DNA from: Phosphoribacter sp964558825
GTDB taxonomy: Bacteria; Actinomycetota; Actinomycetes; Actinomycetales; Dermatophilaceae
Assembly (NCBI GenBank): GCA_964558825.1
Contig: CAZLGB010000025.1
Coordinates: 1-25,125, forward strand
DNA: 25,125 bases
Direction: 5' to 3'
The position numbers were made by a program, and so were the translations under genes. Of this stretch, positions 1 through 8,572 are shown piece after piece. Under the pieces are notes generated by a model that searched no databases, was not told the origin of the DNA, and worked only from the letters and a program-made list of their open reading frames with translations. Each line of letters starts with the position of its first letter. The stretch's first letter is position 1.

Positions 1-2
1 AC

Positions 3-1712
3 CTCGCCTCGGCCGCGGCGGCCACGCTGACCGTCGCGCCCGAACGCGGGCTGGCGCTCGCGCGGCTCGCACTGACCTCGGCGGACGGCCTCGATGCCGG
101 CGCGGAGGAGCGCGCCGAATTGGTGCTAGCCGTGGCGCGGTTGGAGTGGGCTGCGGGCCGACTACACGATGCCCTGCGGTCGTGCGAGACCGGGATGAGG
201 TTGGCCGAGTCCGCGGTCCGCCCCGACCTCATGGCCGACTTCGCCCTGGTCCCTCAAGGGATCGGTTCGACCGACACCCATCGTGCCGTCGGGGAGATGT
301 GCCGACGCGCGCTGCTCGAGCTCCCCGGACACGAAACACTGCGGCGGGCGCGGTTGCTGGCGCAGTCGGCGGTCTCGCTCGTCGAGGCGATCCAGGTGCC
401 ACCGCTGCTCGGCCAGCCTCACGCCGGCCCGACACCTCGGCAGCTGTCCGCCGACGCGCTCGCGGCCGCACGCGAGTCAGGCGATCCGCAGGCCGAGCTG
501 GAGGCTATCGCCGCCCATCACTTCATCCTCAGCTACCCCCAAGCCATCGATGAGCGCAGCGAACTCACCGCTCGGGCACTGGAGCTGAGGCATCACTCCA
601 GGACGGTCGTCGGCGAGCTGTGGGGCCTGATCTGGGCCGCAGACCTTGCCCTGCAGCGGGGCGACCACGTCCTCGTCCCGCAGCTCGTCACCCAACTTGA
701 TGACGTGGCCGACCGCCGGGCCTCCCCCATTGCCCGATGGCACGCCCGACGATTGGAGAGCGTGGTCGCCACTCTCACCGGCCGCTTCGAGGAGGCGCGA
801 CGTCAAGCCCGAGCGTGCCGAGATCTCGCCGAGCGTGTCGGCGACGTCTCGATGATCGGGATGCACCATGCGTTCCACGTCCAGCTCGCCCACTTGCGCG
901 GCGACCCCGGCGACCTCTTGCCCGGCAACCTGGACCTGATGATGCAGGTGTCGCACATCCCGTTGGTGCGCGCGGGCCTGCCGCTCGTCTACACCCTTCT
1001 CGGGGAGGCGAATCGAGCCCGGACCGAGTTCCTGCCGTTGCGGGACCTGCCTGCGCGGATGCCGCTCGGCCCACGGTGGTTCGGCACCGTTGGGCAGATC
1101 GGGTTCGGGGCCGTCGCGGTCGGAGACGCCGACGTCGCCCGCGAGTGCCACCGGCTCCTCGCCCCGCTCGGCGGTTGGTGCGCCGGCGACGGCGGTGGCG
1201 CGCCCTTCGGCAGTGGCTCCGTCGATCTGGAGCTCGGCAGACTCGCCCTCACCTTCGGGGATCTCGACCTCGCCGCGGGGCACTTCTCTGCCGGCATCGC
1301 GACCGACGACCGGATTGGCGCCCGGCCGTTTGCGGCGTTGGGTCGACTCCACCTGGCCGAGTGCCTGGAGGGCGCCGACCTTCCTCGGGCGAGCGCCTTG
1401 GTGGCGACTGCCGCGTCGGAGTTCGCCGAGTTGGATATGCCGGGGCCGAGCGCCCGGGCGACGGCTTTGCTGACTCGACTCGACGCTGCCTCCGGTGTCC
1501 GCGCAGTCCCTGTCGAGCGTCCTGGCGGTCTGAGCGTCCGAGAGCTCGAGGTCTCCCGGCTCGTTGCCGAGGGTCTGAGCAACCAGGAGATCGCTCAGCG
1601 ACTCTTTCTGTCGGTGCGCACCGTCGAGTCGCATGTCCGCAGCGCCCTCGGCCGTCTCGATCTCACCACCCGCACCCAACTCGCCGTGTGGGTGGACCGT
1701 CACCCGGATTGA
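3..1712 (+). CDS. LuxR-family (LAL/MalT-like) transcriptional regulator, 5'-truncated by window edge
   Basis: The frame is open from the first bases, so the start lies outside the window; at least 569 residues are visible. The body is Ala/Leu/Arg-rich with repeated helical pairs, as in the TPR-like sensor region of large ATP-binding LuxR (LAL) regulators. The last 60 or so residues form a typical LuxR helix-turn-helix: LSVRELEVSRLVAEGLSN, then EIAQRLFLSVRTVESHV, then a final helix ending at the stop. The AAA+ ATPase domain expected in a LAL protein would lie upstream and is not seen. It should bind DNA as a dimer or oligomer. Nothing shows that it controls the island on the other side of the transposase. 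The HTH is certain; the LAL subclass is inferred from size and helical body. Confidence 0.9.
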   Translation, partial: LASAAAATLTVAPERGLALARLALTSADGLDAGAEERAELVLAVARLEWAAGRLHDALRSCETGMRLAESAVRPDLMADFALVPQGIGSTDTHRAVGEMCRRALLELPGHETLRRARLLAQSAVSLVEAIQVPPLLGQPHAGPTPRQLSADALAAARESGDPQAELEAIAAHHFILSYPQAIDERSELTARALELRHHSRTVVGELWGLIWAADLALQRGDHVLVPQLVTQLDDVADRRASPIARWHARRLESVVATLTGRFEEARRQARACRDLAERVGDVSMIGMHHAFHVQLAHLRGDPGDLLPGNLDLMMQVSHIPLVRAGLPLVYTLLGEANRARTEFLPLRDLPARMPLGPRWFGTVGQIGFGAVAVGDADVARECHRLLAPLGGWCAGDGGGAPFGSGSVDLELGRLALTFGDLDLAAGHFSAGIATDDRIGARPFAALGRLHLAECLEGADLPRASALVATAASEFAELDMPGPSARATALLTRLDAASGVRAVPVERPGGLSVRELEVSRLVAEGLSNQEIAQRLFLSVRTVESHVRSALGRLDLTTRTQLAVWVDRHPD

Positions 1713-1789
1713 GTTCCAGGGCCCGACCAGGGGCTTTCGTAGGAGTCCCGCGGAGTGGTGGGCTTTGAGGTCATCTCGATGCCGACCGG
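1713..1789. other. Short spacer holding the candidate left end of the IS256 element
   Basis: This 77-bp gap separates the LuxR stop from the transposase stop on the opposite strand. It contains GGGGCTTTCGTAGGAGTCCC at about 1730-1749, a plausible terminal inverted repeat of an IS256-type element because it sits just beyond the transposase 3' end. No inverted copy was found at the other end of the transposase, so this assignment is inference. Confidence 0.35.
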
Positions 1790-3010
1790 TCAGCCCTTAG
1801 TGAGGGCGACGGAGTCATCATCTCCGCTCTTGCCGATCTTGGCCATGGATTCTTCGGAGAGGTAGCGACGTTCGTCGGTGGCCCACTCGTCGTGGGTGTC
1901 GGCCAGGACGGCTCCGACGAGGCGGATGACCGCGGCCTCGTTCGGGAAGATCCCGACGACCCGGGAGCGGCGTTTGATCTCCTTGTTCAGCCGCTCCAGC
2001 GGGTTAGTGGACCAGATCTTGCGCCAGTGCTCCCGCGGGAACGCCGCGAACGCCAACACCTCGGCCTTCGCCTCGTCCATCAGGGCACCGATCTTGGGGT
2101 AGCGGGCGGCGAGCTCGGCGGCGACCTTGTCCCACTGCTTGCCCATCGAGCCCAGGTCGGGCTGGGCGAAGATCGTCCGGAACACCGCGGCGACCATCTC
2201 GGTCTCGGCCTTGGCCACGTGCGCGAGGACGTTGCGGATGAAGTGGACCCGGCATCGCTGATGCGAGGCGCCCTGCAGCGCCCGGCTGATGGCGGCGACC
2301 AGGCCGGCGTGCTGGTCGGAGATGACCAGCCGGACCCCGGACAGGCCCCGCTTCTTCAACGACGTCAGGAACCCCCGCCAGAACACCTCATCCTCGGAGT
2401 CGCCCACGTCCAGGCCGAGGATCTCCCGGCGACCCTGCTCGGTGACGCCGGTGGCGATGACGACAGCCTTGGACACGACCATCCCCTGCCCGGTCCGCAC
2501 GTGCAGATAGGTCGCGTCGAGGTACACATAGGGGAAGGCGGCGTGGTCCAGTCGGCGGGTCCGGAACGCTCCCACCGCCTCGTCCAGCCCGGCGCAGATC
2601 CTGGAGACCTCGCTCTTGGAGATCCCGGTCCCGCCGAGCGCGACGACCAGGTCGTCGACCGAGCGGGTGGAGACGCCGTGGACGTACGCCTCCATCACCA
2701 CCGCGTACAGGGCCTGGTCGATCCTCCGCCGCGGGGACAGGATGCTCGGGAAGAACGAGCCGGTCCGCAGCTTCGGCACGGACAAGGCGATGTCACCGGC
2801 GTGGGTGGTCAGCAGCCGCGGCCGGGACCCGTTGCGTTCGGTCACCCGCGACTCGGTCCGCTCATACCGTCCGGCGCCGATCGATGCAGTCGCTTCGGTG
2901 TCGATCAGCTCCTGCATCGCGACCCGGACACACTCCCGGATGAAGTCCGTGCCCCCACCGGTGCGGAACACCTCGAGCAGCTCGGACAGGGCAGAATCAG
3001 GCAAGGCCAT
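1790..3010 (-). CDS. IS256-family (Mutator-type) transposase, full length
   Basis: This 406-residue DDE transposase matches the usual IS256 length. The start MALPDSALSELLEVFR is the normal family N-terminus; an ATG two codons upstream (3016) is possible. Catalytic landmarks are the first Asp in YLDATYLHVR, the second in ISDQHAGL and the Glu in STNPLERLNKEIKRR. The family motif RCRVHFIRNVLAHV lies between the second and third. The reading frame is intact, so the enzyme could be active. The DNA immediately 5' of the start is cysteine desulfurase coding sequence on the other strand, so the element has no visible promoter or right terminal repeat. It could act in trans but probably cannot move itself. 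The antisense ORF continues upstream to 3724 only because GC-rich DNA lacks stops. Confidence 0.93.
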   Translation of the reverse strand: MALPDSALSELLEVFRTGGGTDFIRECVRVAMQELIDTEATASIGAGRYERTESRVTERNGSRPRLLTTHAGDIALSVPKLRTGSFFPSILSPRRRIDQALYAVVMEAYVHGVSTRSVDDLVVALGGTGISKSEVSRICAGLDEAVGAFRTRRLDHAAFPYVYLDATYLHVRTGQGMVVSKAVVIATGVTEQGRREILGLDVGDSEDEVFWRGFLTSLKKRGLSGVRLVISDQHAGLVAAISRALQGASHQRCRVHFIRNVLAHVAKAETEMVAAVFRTIFAQPDLGSMGKQWDKVAAELAARYPKIGALMDEAKAEVLAFAAFPREHWRKIWSTNPLERLNKEIKRRSRVVGIFPNEAAVIRLVGAVLADTHDEWATDERRYLSEESMAKIGKSGDDDSVALTKG

Positions 3011-3016
3011 CACCAT

Positions 3017-3916
3017 GTCGGTGCCGGCGACGAGATCGTCATCACCCACTTGGAGCACCACGCCAACATCGTTCCCTGGCAACAACTCGCCCGGCGAGTG
3101 GGTGCCACCCTGGTCGTGGCACCGGTGGACGACGCGGGCAACCTGCTCATGGCCGACCTCGAGCGACTGGTGACGCCGCGCACGAAGCTCCTGGCAGTCG
3201 CCCAGGTGTCCAATGCCCTCGGGACGGTCACTCCGGTCGAGGACATCGTCCAGATCGGACACCGTTACGGCGCAAGGGTTCTCGTCGATGGAGCCCAGTC
3301 CGTGCCGCATCTGCCGGTGGACGTCCAGGCCATGGGCGCCGACTTCTTCGTCTTCAGCGGGCACAAGATCTTCGGTCCCACTGGAATCGGCGTGCTCTAC
3401 GGTCGGCACGAAGTGCTCGAGCAGACCCCGCCCTGGCAGCACGGCGGCAACATGATCGCCGACGTCACCCTCGAACGGGCGGTGTTCCAGGAGCCCCCGA
3501 GCAAGTTCGAGGCCGGCACCGGCAACATCGCGGATGCCGTGGGGCTCGGCGAGGCACTGCGCTATGTCGAGCGGCTCGGGAAGGAGCGGATCGCGGCATA
3601 CGAGCACGAGTTGCTGGAGTATGCGACGCCGCGACTCGCGGCCATCCCCGGGGTGCGGCTGGTCGGCACCGCGCGGGAGAAGGCCAGCGTGCTGTCCTTC
3701 GTCATCGCCGGTCACGACCCGCACGAGGTGGGTTCAGCACTCAACGCCGAGGGCATCGCTGTGCGGGCCGGGCACCACTGCGCCCAGCCGATCCTGCGCC
3801 GGATGGGCCTGGAGGCCACAGTGCGGCCGTCGTTCGCGTTCTACAACACCCCCGAGGAGATCGACGTCTTCCTGCGGGCGGTCCGCAACATCGCGGGCGG
3901 TTCGGCGACCCGCTGA
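3017..3916 (+). pseudogene. Cysteine desulfurase / SufS-like class V aminotransferase, N-terminus lost
   Basis: About 299 residues are similar to SufS/Csd enzymes, which are normally around 400. SufS-type PLP enzymes mobilise sulfur from cysteine as a persulfide for Fe-S assembly. Homology starts at GAGDEIVITHLEHHANIVPW, which lies about a third of the way into the family. Retained landmarks are DGAQSVPHLPVD (cofactor-binding Asp), the PLP lysine in FSGHKIFGPTGIG, and the active-site cysteine in RAGHHCAQP (codon 3779-3781). Missing are the N-terminal start and the first part of the PLP-binding large domain. There is no start codon or SD of its own. The loss coincides with the IS256 transposase start, so the fragment is almost certainly non-functional. 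Confidence 0.88.
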
Positions 3917-3947
3917 CCTGCCGGCCGGGCCCTGGCTGGCCGGCAGG
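3917..3947 (+). terminator. Hairpin directly after the sufS-like stop
   Basis: CCTGCCGGCC at 3917-3926 pairs perfectly with GGCCGGCAGG at 3938-3947 across an 11-nt loop, starting on the base after the stop codon. No U-run follows, as is common in actinobacterial terminators. It would insulate the downstream leader region from upstream transcription. Confidence 0.6.
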
Positions 3948-4068
3948 ACGCGCAGGTGATCTCGGCTGGCCGTAGGGGCGAGCACCGCGATCCTGGCCCT
4001 GCCGTCGGCCCGCCGGGCCAATCGGCCGGGTTGGCCGTTGGCCCGAAGTCGACCTCACCGGTGTCCGT

Positions 4069-4078
4069 CCCCCGGGGG
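4069..4078. repeat. 10-bp GC palindrome in the 3917-4418 intergenic region
   Basis: CCCCCGGGGG is a perfect palindrome about 75 bp upstream of the candidate ligase-operon promoter. In DNA of this composition it may be chance. Apart from this, the 3917-4142 stretch shows only the terminator-like hairpin; no gene is visible. Confidence 0.3.
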
Positions 4079-4142
4079 CGTGGGGGCGGCACTCCCGCGT
4101 CTCACATTTCGGGCAGAGCCCACGCAAACCCCGGCGCCGAAC

Positions 4143-4148
4143 TAACAT
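4143..4148 (+). promoter_or_regulatory. Candidate -10 box for a leaderless transcript
   Basis: TAACAT fits the actinobacterial TANNNT -10 pattern. If its final T is position -7, as is usual, transcription starts at 4155, which is the A of the ATG of the cysteine-rich small ORF. No clear -35 box is visible at 17-18 bp spacing, which is common for such promoters. The local drop in GC supports a promoter. Inferred, not measured. Confidence 0.5.
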
Positions 4149-4154
4149 GACGTT

Positions 4155-4250
4155 ATGCATACACCAACATGGCATTTTGGGACGCTGGCGGCATCTGCCC
4201 CGCAGTCTCCGGCCATGTGTCGGTGTTGTCCTGCTCGCTCCCACCGCTGA
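4155..4250 (+). CDS. Putative leaderless cysteine-codon leader peptide (31 aa)
   Basis: A 31-codon ORF runs from ATG 4155 to TGA 4250 with no SD. Near its end it reads M-C-R-C-C-P, with three Cys codons in four positions (4218-4229). Leaderless short ORFs with clustered Cys codons are known in mycobacteria as cysteine-responsive attenuators: ribosomes stalling on Cys codons when charged tRNA-Cys is low change mRNA folding and relieve repression of the operon. Here the ORF lies 168 bp before a five-gene operon containing a Cys/Met-type PLP enzyme. Two short hairpins follow it. An overlapping frame (ATG 4147) also stays open for about 60 codons but lacks the Cys cluster. The ORF is directly seen; the attenuation role is inference. 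Confidence 0.55.
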   Translation: MHTPTWHFGTLAASAPQSPAMCRCCPARSHR

Positions 4251-4263
4251 GCTGACGCCTCGA

Positions 4264-4277
4264 CCCGCAGCAGCGGG
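4264..4277 (+). promoter_or_regulatory. Hairpin in the leader of the ligase operon
   Basis: CCCGC at 4264-4268 and GCGGG at 4273-4277 pair around the loop AGCA, 13 bp after the stop of the Cys-rich small ORF. This is a suitable place for an element whose folding depends on where the leader ribosome stalls. Confidence 0.4.
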
Positions 4278-4297
4278 CCGCAACCGCTCCCGTCCGC

Positions 4298-4313
4298 CTC
4301 GTCGGCAGACGAG
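4298..4313 (+). promoter_or_regulatory. Second hairpin in the leader of the ligase operon
   Basis: CTCGTC at 4298-4303 and GACGAG at 4308-4313 form a perfect 6-bp stem with loop GGCA. No U-run follows, so any termination would be Rho-dependent, or the stem may act as an anti-structure. Its role is inferred only from position. Confidence 0.4.
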
Positions 4314-4418
4314 CTGAGCCTGCCTCCGGACGTCCCTGCCCCGGCGTGCTGAGTGTGCGGCAACCCCGCGACCGGCCGCCACGGCCTCGCCGTTTCACCT
4401 CCTCGACAGGACCACGCC

Positions 4419-5756
4419 ATGACCCTGGCCTTCTTGGCTTCTGCCCCGGCGGTCGAGCAATCGACCGATCACCTTCCGACCGAATTGCCCACGGATCTGG
4501 TCGAATTCGAGGTGACCTGGCCGGACCAGTTCGGCCACCCACTCGGCAAGCGGTTCCCCGCGTCGCGCATCCGCTGCGTGCTCGCCGAGGGCGTCACCTT
4601 CTGCGACGGCGCCCTGGCCTGGAACGCGGTCGCCGACGTGCAACAGGGCGTGGAGTTCACCAACTGGGCCACCGGGTATCCGGACGCCCTCGCCCACCCC
4701 GACCTCACGACCCTTCGACGGCTCCCGTGGCGACCCGGTGTCGGCCACGTCATCGCCGACGTGACCACGCGGCATGGGGACGTTCTCGCGGCATCCCCAC
4801 GCGCGGTCCTGCGCCGGGCCATCGACCAGTTGGCCGCCCGCGGCTACACCGCCCACCTCGCGATCGAGCTCGAGTTCTATCTGCTCGGTGCGGCTGGCGA
4901 GGTCCTGCAGGACTCGGTCCACTGCTACTCCCTCGACAAGCTCAACCAGGCCGAGCCGGCGCTGACCTCCGTGCTGGCCGGGTTGTCCGGCTTCGTCCCC
5001 GTGGAGGCCATCGGCTCGGAGTACGGCCCGTCCCAGTTCGAGGTCAACCTCACCCACTCCGACCCCCTGTCGGCCGCGGACGACGCCTTCCGATTCAGGT
5101 ATGCCGTGCGGACGCTCGCCCGCAGAGAAGGTCTGCGCGCCACCTTCATGGCCAAGCCGTTCACCGGCCTGTCGGGCAGCTCGGCGCACATCCACCTGTC
5201 CTTGTGGCAGGACGGGACACCGGCGTTCGCCCCGAGCAACGGCACCGAGCCCGCCCTCACCCGCCACGCCGTGGCGGGCCTGCTCCGCCATCTTCCCGGG
5301 ATCACCGTCTACGGAGCGCCGACGGTCAACTCCTACAAGCGCTACGAACCGGGGTCCTTCGCCCCGACCTCCTCGACCTGGTCGGGCGACAACCGCACCG
5401 CCGCCGTCCGCTCCCTGGTGGAGTCCCCCGCCGCGAGCCGGATCGAATTGCGCACTCCCGCAGCGGATGCCAACCCCTACTGGGCCGCCGCCGCGACGCT
5501 CGCGGGCGTCATCGCAGGCATCGACGCCGCCGAGGAGCCACCGGTGCGCGGTGGCGGGGACCTGTATGCCGCAGCGGCCACTCTGCCGCGAAACCTCGGC
5601 GAGGCCGTAGCCGCGGCCCGAGCCGATCGCACGATCACCGAGATCCTCGGTGCCGCAGCGGTGCACGACTACACCGAGCTTGCCCTGTCCGAGTGGCAGG
5701 CCTTCTCGACGGAGGTGACGACGTGGGAGCAGGACCGCTACTCGACGAGGTTCTGA
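4419..5756 (+). CDS. Glutamine synthetase family gamma-glutamyl ligase (GlnA3/PuuA-like)
   Basis: This 445-residue member of the glutamine synthetase superfamily joins glutamate or a related acid to an amine through an acyl phosphate with ATP. Landmarks are the metal ligands in ELEFYLL near the middle, GPSQFEVNLTHSDPL, then ATFMAKPFTGLSGSSAHIHLSL (read in two parts: FMAKPF and SAHIHLSL), and the ATP-site NRTAAVR followed by RIELRTPAADANPYWA. The pattern resembles PuuA and GlnA3-type gamma-glutamylpolyamine synthetases more than nitrogen-assimilating GlnA, and the usual adenylylation-loop Tyr context is not evident. ATG 4419 has a modest AGGA upstream; an earlier in-frame ATG (4353) lacks family support. 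It is the first gene of a five-gene operon and overlaps the P450 start by 34 bp. The amine acceptor is unknown. Confidence 0.88.
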   Translation: MTLAFLASAPAVEQSTDHLPTELPTDLVEFEVTWPDQFGHPLGKRFPASRIRCVLAEGVTFCDGALAWNAVADVQQGVEFTNWATGYPDALAHPDLTTLRRLPWRPGVGHVIADVTTRHGDVLAASPRAVLRRAIDQLAARGYTAHLAIELEFYLLGAAGEVLQDSVHCYSLDKLNQAEPALTSVLAGLSGFVPVEAIGSEYGPSQFEVNLTHSDPLSAADDAFRFRYAVRTLARREGLRATFMAKPFTGLSGSSAHIHLSLWQDGTPAFAPSNGTEPALTRHAVAGLLRHLPGITVYGAPTVNSYKRYEPGSFAPTSSTWSGDNRTAAVRSLVESPAASRIELRTPAADANPYWAAAATLAGVIAGIDAAEEPPVRGGGDLYAAAATLPRNLGEAVAAARADRTITEILGAAAVHDYTELALSEWQAFSTEVTTWEQDRYSTRF

Positions 5757-6976
5757 CCGACCACGACGCCTTCCAGGCTGCCGTCCCGCACGAGTACTTC
5801 CGGCAGCTGCGCGAGCACGACCCCGTCCACTGGACTCCCGAGCCGTCGGGACGCGGCTTCTGGTCGGTCACGCGGCACGCCGACATCGTCGCGGTGTCCC
5901 GCGACTTCTCGACCTACTCCTCGCAGCTGGGCGCATCCGCCCTGGAAGACCTCGAGCCGGATGCCCTGGAAGCGCGGGCCTCGATGATCGACCTCGACCC
6001 GCCGGCACACACGGTGCTGCGCCAGTCGGTCAACGGGCCGTTCACCCGGCGGGCTGTCACGGCATACACCGACGGCATCGTCGAGATCGTCGACGAATGC
6101 CTCGACGCCATCGCCCGGGCGGGCACCTTCGACGTCGTCGAGGACCTGGCCGTCCGGGTGCCGATCCGGGTGCTGTGCCGGATCCTCGGCGTGCCCATCG
6201 GCGACGAGCACCATCTGGTCACCCTCGGCGACCGCCTCATCGCCAACACCGATCCCGACCTCACCGAGGTCCTCTTCGACAGCGCCGACTCGCAGGACTA
6301 TCGGCTGCTGCCCTTCCGCAATCCGGCCGCTCTCGAGATGCACGCCTACGGCCGGGCCCTGGCGGAGCAGCGGCGGGCACGCCCGCTCGGCGACCTGGTG
6401 AGCTCGCTGGTCACGCCGGGCGCACGAGCGGCGCTGGAGGGTCGCGACTTCGACGCGATGTTCCTCCTGCTCGTCGTTGCCGGAAACGAGACGACGAGGT
6501 CGGCCATCGCCCTGAGCCTGCAGACCCTCATGGCCCAGCCACAGCACTGGGAGACCTTGCGATCCGCCGACGACGAGGCGCTCGACCGAGCCGTCGAGGA
6601 GCTGTTGCGGTGGACCACCCCACTGCACCACTTCCGGCGCACGGCCACTCGCGCGACCTCGCTGAGCGGTGTCGAGATCGCCGCGGGAGACAAGGTCGTC
6701 GTCTGGTACAGCTCGGGCAACCGCGACGAGCGAGCCTTCACCGACCCGGACCGGCTCGACCTGACCCGCAGAGACAATCCCCAGCTGTCCTTCGGCCGGG
6801 GCGGGCCGCATCGATGTGTCGGGGAGCACCTCGCTCGCCTCGAGCTGAAGATCGTGCTCCGCCACCTCGTCGACCGCTTCGACCGGCTCGAGCCGCACGG
6901 CCCTGGCCGCCGCGTCCGCTCCAACTTCGTCAACGGGCTGAAGTCCCTGCCCGCCCGCGCGTTGCCGCGGGGCTGA
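5723..6976 (+). CDS. Cytochrome P450
   Basis: This 417-residue soluble bacterial P450 is of normal length. It has the I-helix oxygen-activation motif AGNETTR (253-259), ExxR as EELLR (about 292-296) and the haem loop FGRGGPHRCVGEHLARLE with Cys365 as thiolate ligand. The GTG start at 5723 lies inside the end of the ligase gene but has the best SD in the operon, GGAGGTGA 7 nt upstream, which implies translational coupling. It needs external ferredoxin and reductase; none is encoded nearby. In this setting it probably hydroxylates or dealkylates the compound handled by its neighbours. A role in a small biosynthetic pathway is equally possible. Confidence 0.93.
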   Translation: MGAGPLLDEVLTDHDAFQAAVPHEYFRQLREHDPVHWTPEPSGRGFWSVTRHADIVAVSRDFSTYSSQLGASALEDLEPDALEARASMIDLDPPAHTVLRQSVNGPFTRRAVTAYTDGIVEIVDECLDAIARAGTFDVVEDLAVRVPIRVLCRILGVPIGDEHHLVTLGDRLIANTDPDLTEVLFDSADSQDYRLLPFRNPAALEMHAYGRALAEQRRARPLGDLVSSLVTPGARAALEGRDFDAMFLLLVVAGNETTRSAIALSLQTLMAQPQHWETLRSADDEALDRAVEELLRWTTPLHHFRRTATRATSLSGVEIAAGDKVVVWYSSGNRDERAFTDPDRLDLTRRDNPQLSFGRGGPHRCVGEHLARLELKIVLRHLVDRFDRLEPHGPGRRVRSNFVNGLKSLPARALPRG

Positions 6977-7021
6977 CCCCTCCACGCCCCCTTCGCCTCA
7001 CCCCTTACGACAGGAGACTCC

Positions 7022-8572
7022 ATGTCCGCCGGCCCGGATCTCGTCCACGAGTCCGCACCCACCCCGCGCGAGACCCCCTGGGCTCGGCACCTGCACCACA
7101 CCCATCGAGACAACGACCTCGCGCGGCATACCCTGCGCCCGGTCCAGGTGTTCGCCCAGTCGCTCGCCGCGGCCGGGCCGAGCATCGCCGTCGCCGGCAC
7201 CCTCCCGTTGGCCTACTTCGCGGCCGGTGCCGGCTCGCTCGCCTCGGTCGCGATCGGGACGGGGATCGTTCTGCTCGTCGCGGTCGTCGTCGCCCAATTC
7301 GCGCGTCAGCACGCGAGCACGGGCTCGCTGGCCACCTACGCGGCCACGGGCCTCGGTCCGTGGGCCGGCTTCGCCAGCGGCTGGGGCCTGGCGATCGGCT
7401 ACACGGGGATCGCCTCCGCCTGCGCCGCCGGCTCGGCACTCTTCGCCGACAACGCCCTGGAGGCACTCGGGGTCCACCTGCCCGCGGGCCCGGTCCTCGT
7501 GGTCTTCCTCGTCCTGGCCAACGTCCTCGCCCTCGCCGTCACCGTGCGCGGAGTGACCCTGTCGACGACAATCGCGATTGCCCTCGAGGTCGTCTCGCTG
7601 CTGGCCATCGCCGCCGTGCTCGTCACGGCGGTCCGCACGCTCGGCGTGCACATCGACACCGCCGCGGCCGCCGCCACGGCCGCCCCCAGCCTGCCCAACA
7701 TCGCGTCGGGTGCCGTCATCGCCGTGACCATCTTCGTCGGATTCGAGTCGGCCGGCTCGCTCGGGGTGGAGGCCCGCAACCCGCACCGCGCCATCCCGCG
7801 GGCCATCTACCTCACCGCCGGCGCGGTCGGGGTCATCTACCTGCTGGCCGCGTTCGTCCAGGCCGTCGCGTTCAGCAACGGCGTCGACCCGACGGCCGCG
7901 ATCACGCCCTTCAGCGCGATCGCCGAACGCACCTCCGGCACGGCATTGTCGGCCGTCCTCGGCCTGACCATCGCGGCCTCGAGCTTCGCCTGCACCATCG
8001 CCAGCGCCACCGCGGCCGCCCGCATCCTCTACAACCTCTCGCGCGAAGGCGCACTGCCGGCCGTGCTGGGACGTGCGCACCCGGCATACAAGACGCCGTA
8101 TGCCGCGACCGTCGCCGTCCAGATCGTCTCGCTTCTCGCCCCGCTCGCCTTCGTCGTCTTCCACCTCGACGCCAAGGCCGGCGACGACGTTGCCGGGCAG
8201 CTGTGGGCATCATTCCTCGCCACGGCGGTGGGGGGCACCTACGGCTACCTGCTCGCCTACGTGCTGGTGAACGTCTCCGCGCTCGTGGCGTTCGGACGGG
8301 CGCGCACCCTGCGCGCCGGTGTCGCCGCGGCGGCGATCCTGTCCACCCTCGCGATCGCGGTCGTCGGCTACAACGTCTTCGGCGGCTACGAGCGCAGTCT
8401 GCCCATCGGGTTCGCGGTGCTGCTGGCCGTCGGCCTGGCCTGGTTCGGCTACCTCACCCGCACCCGCCCGGAGGCCGCCCAGCGGGTCGGCACCTTCACC
8501 CTCACCGCCGACCCCCTCTCGGGCCGCGGCGCAACGGCCTCGGCCACCGCACCCACAGGAGAACTGTCATGA
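7022..8572 (+). CDS. APC-superfamily amino acid permease
   Basis: This 516-residue membrane protein has about 12 hydrophobic helices after a polar N-terminus of roughly 40 residues. The first helix region, with SLAAAGPSIAVAGTLPLAYF, and the IFVGFESAGSLGVEARNPHRAIPRA segment (helix 6 and the following loop) are typical of amino acid/polyamine/organocation transporters. The ATG is preceded by AGGAG at 7012-7016. Its TGA overlaps the ATG of the oxygenase gene (ATGA). It probably imports or exports an amino-acid-like substrate or product across the cytoplasmic membrane. Specificity cannot be read from sequence. Confidence 0.9.
   Translation: MSAGPDLVHESAPTPRETPWARHLHHTHRDNDLARHTLRPVQVFAQSLAAAGPSIAVAGTLPLAYFAAGAGSLASVAIGTGIVLLVAVVVAQFARQHASTGSLATYAATGLGPWAGFASGWGLAIGYTGIASACAAGSALFADNALEALGVHLPAGPVLVVFLVLANVLALAVTVRGVTLSTTIAIALEVVSLLAIAAVLVTAVRTLGVHIDTAAAAATAAPSLPNIASGAVIAVTIFVGFESAGSLGVEARNPHRAIPRAIYLTAGAVGVIYLLAAFVQAVAFSNGVDPTAAITPFSAIAERTSGTALSAVLGLTIAASSFACTIASATAAARILYNLSREGALPAVLGRAHPAYKTPYAATVAVQIVSLLAPLAFVVFHLDAKAGDDVAGQLWASFLATAVGGTYGYLLAYVLVNVSALVAFGRARTLRAGVAAAAILSTLAIAVVGYNVFGGYERSLPIGFAVLLAVGLAWFGYLTRTRPEAAQRVGTFTLTADPLSGRGATASATAPTGELS

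Larger units (their letters stand above)
1713..3016 (-). mobile_element. IS256-family element, right end missing
   Basis: The element is defined by the intact transposase and the putative left end in the 1713-1789 spacer. Its right end should hold an inverted repeat and some tens of bases of leader before the transposase start. Instead, recognisable SufS sequence begins within about 10 bp of the start codon. The element has therefore lost one end by deletion or rearrangement, or the contig is chimeric there. Boundaries are approximate. Confidence 0.6.

Noticed and set aside
1892..3016. Plus-strand ORF in frame with the SufS-like fragment across the transposase
   Set aside because: It reads the antisense of the transposase (Gly/Asp/Pro/Arg-rich) and has no aminotransferase features before about 3017.
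3017..3724. Upstream 240-residue extension of the IS256 transposase ORF on the minus strand
   Set aside because: It is antisense to the SufS-like gene, has no family likeness and exists only because stops are rare in GC-rich DNA. The family start is at 3010.
6097..8568. Very long plus-strand ORF leading into the dioxygenase
   Set aside because: The segment is an Arg/Pro-rich shadow of the P450 and permease genes. The dioxygenase has its own SD and ATG at 8569.
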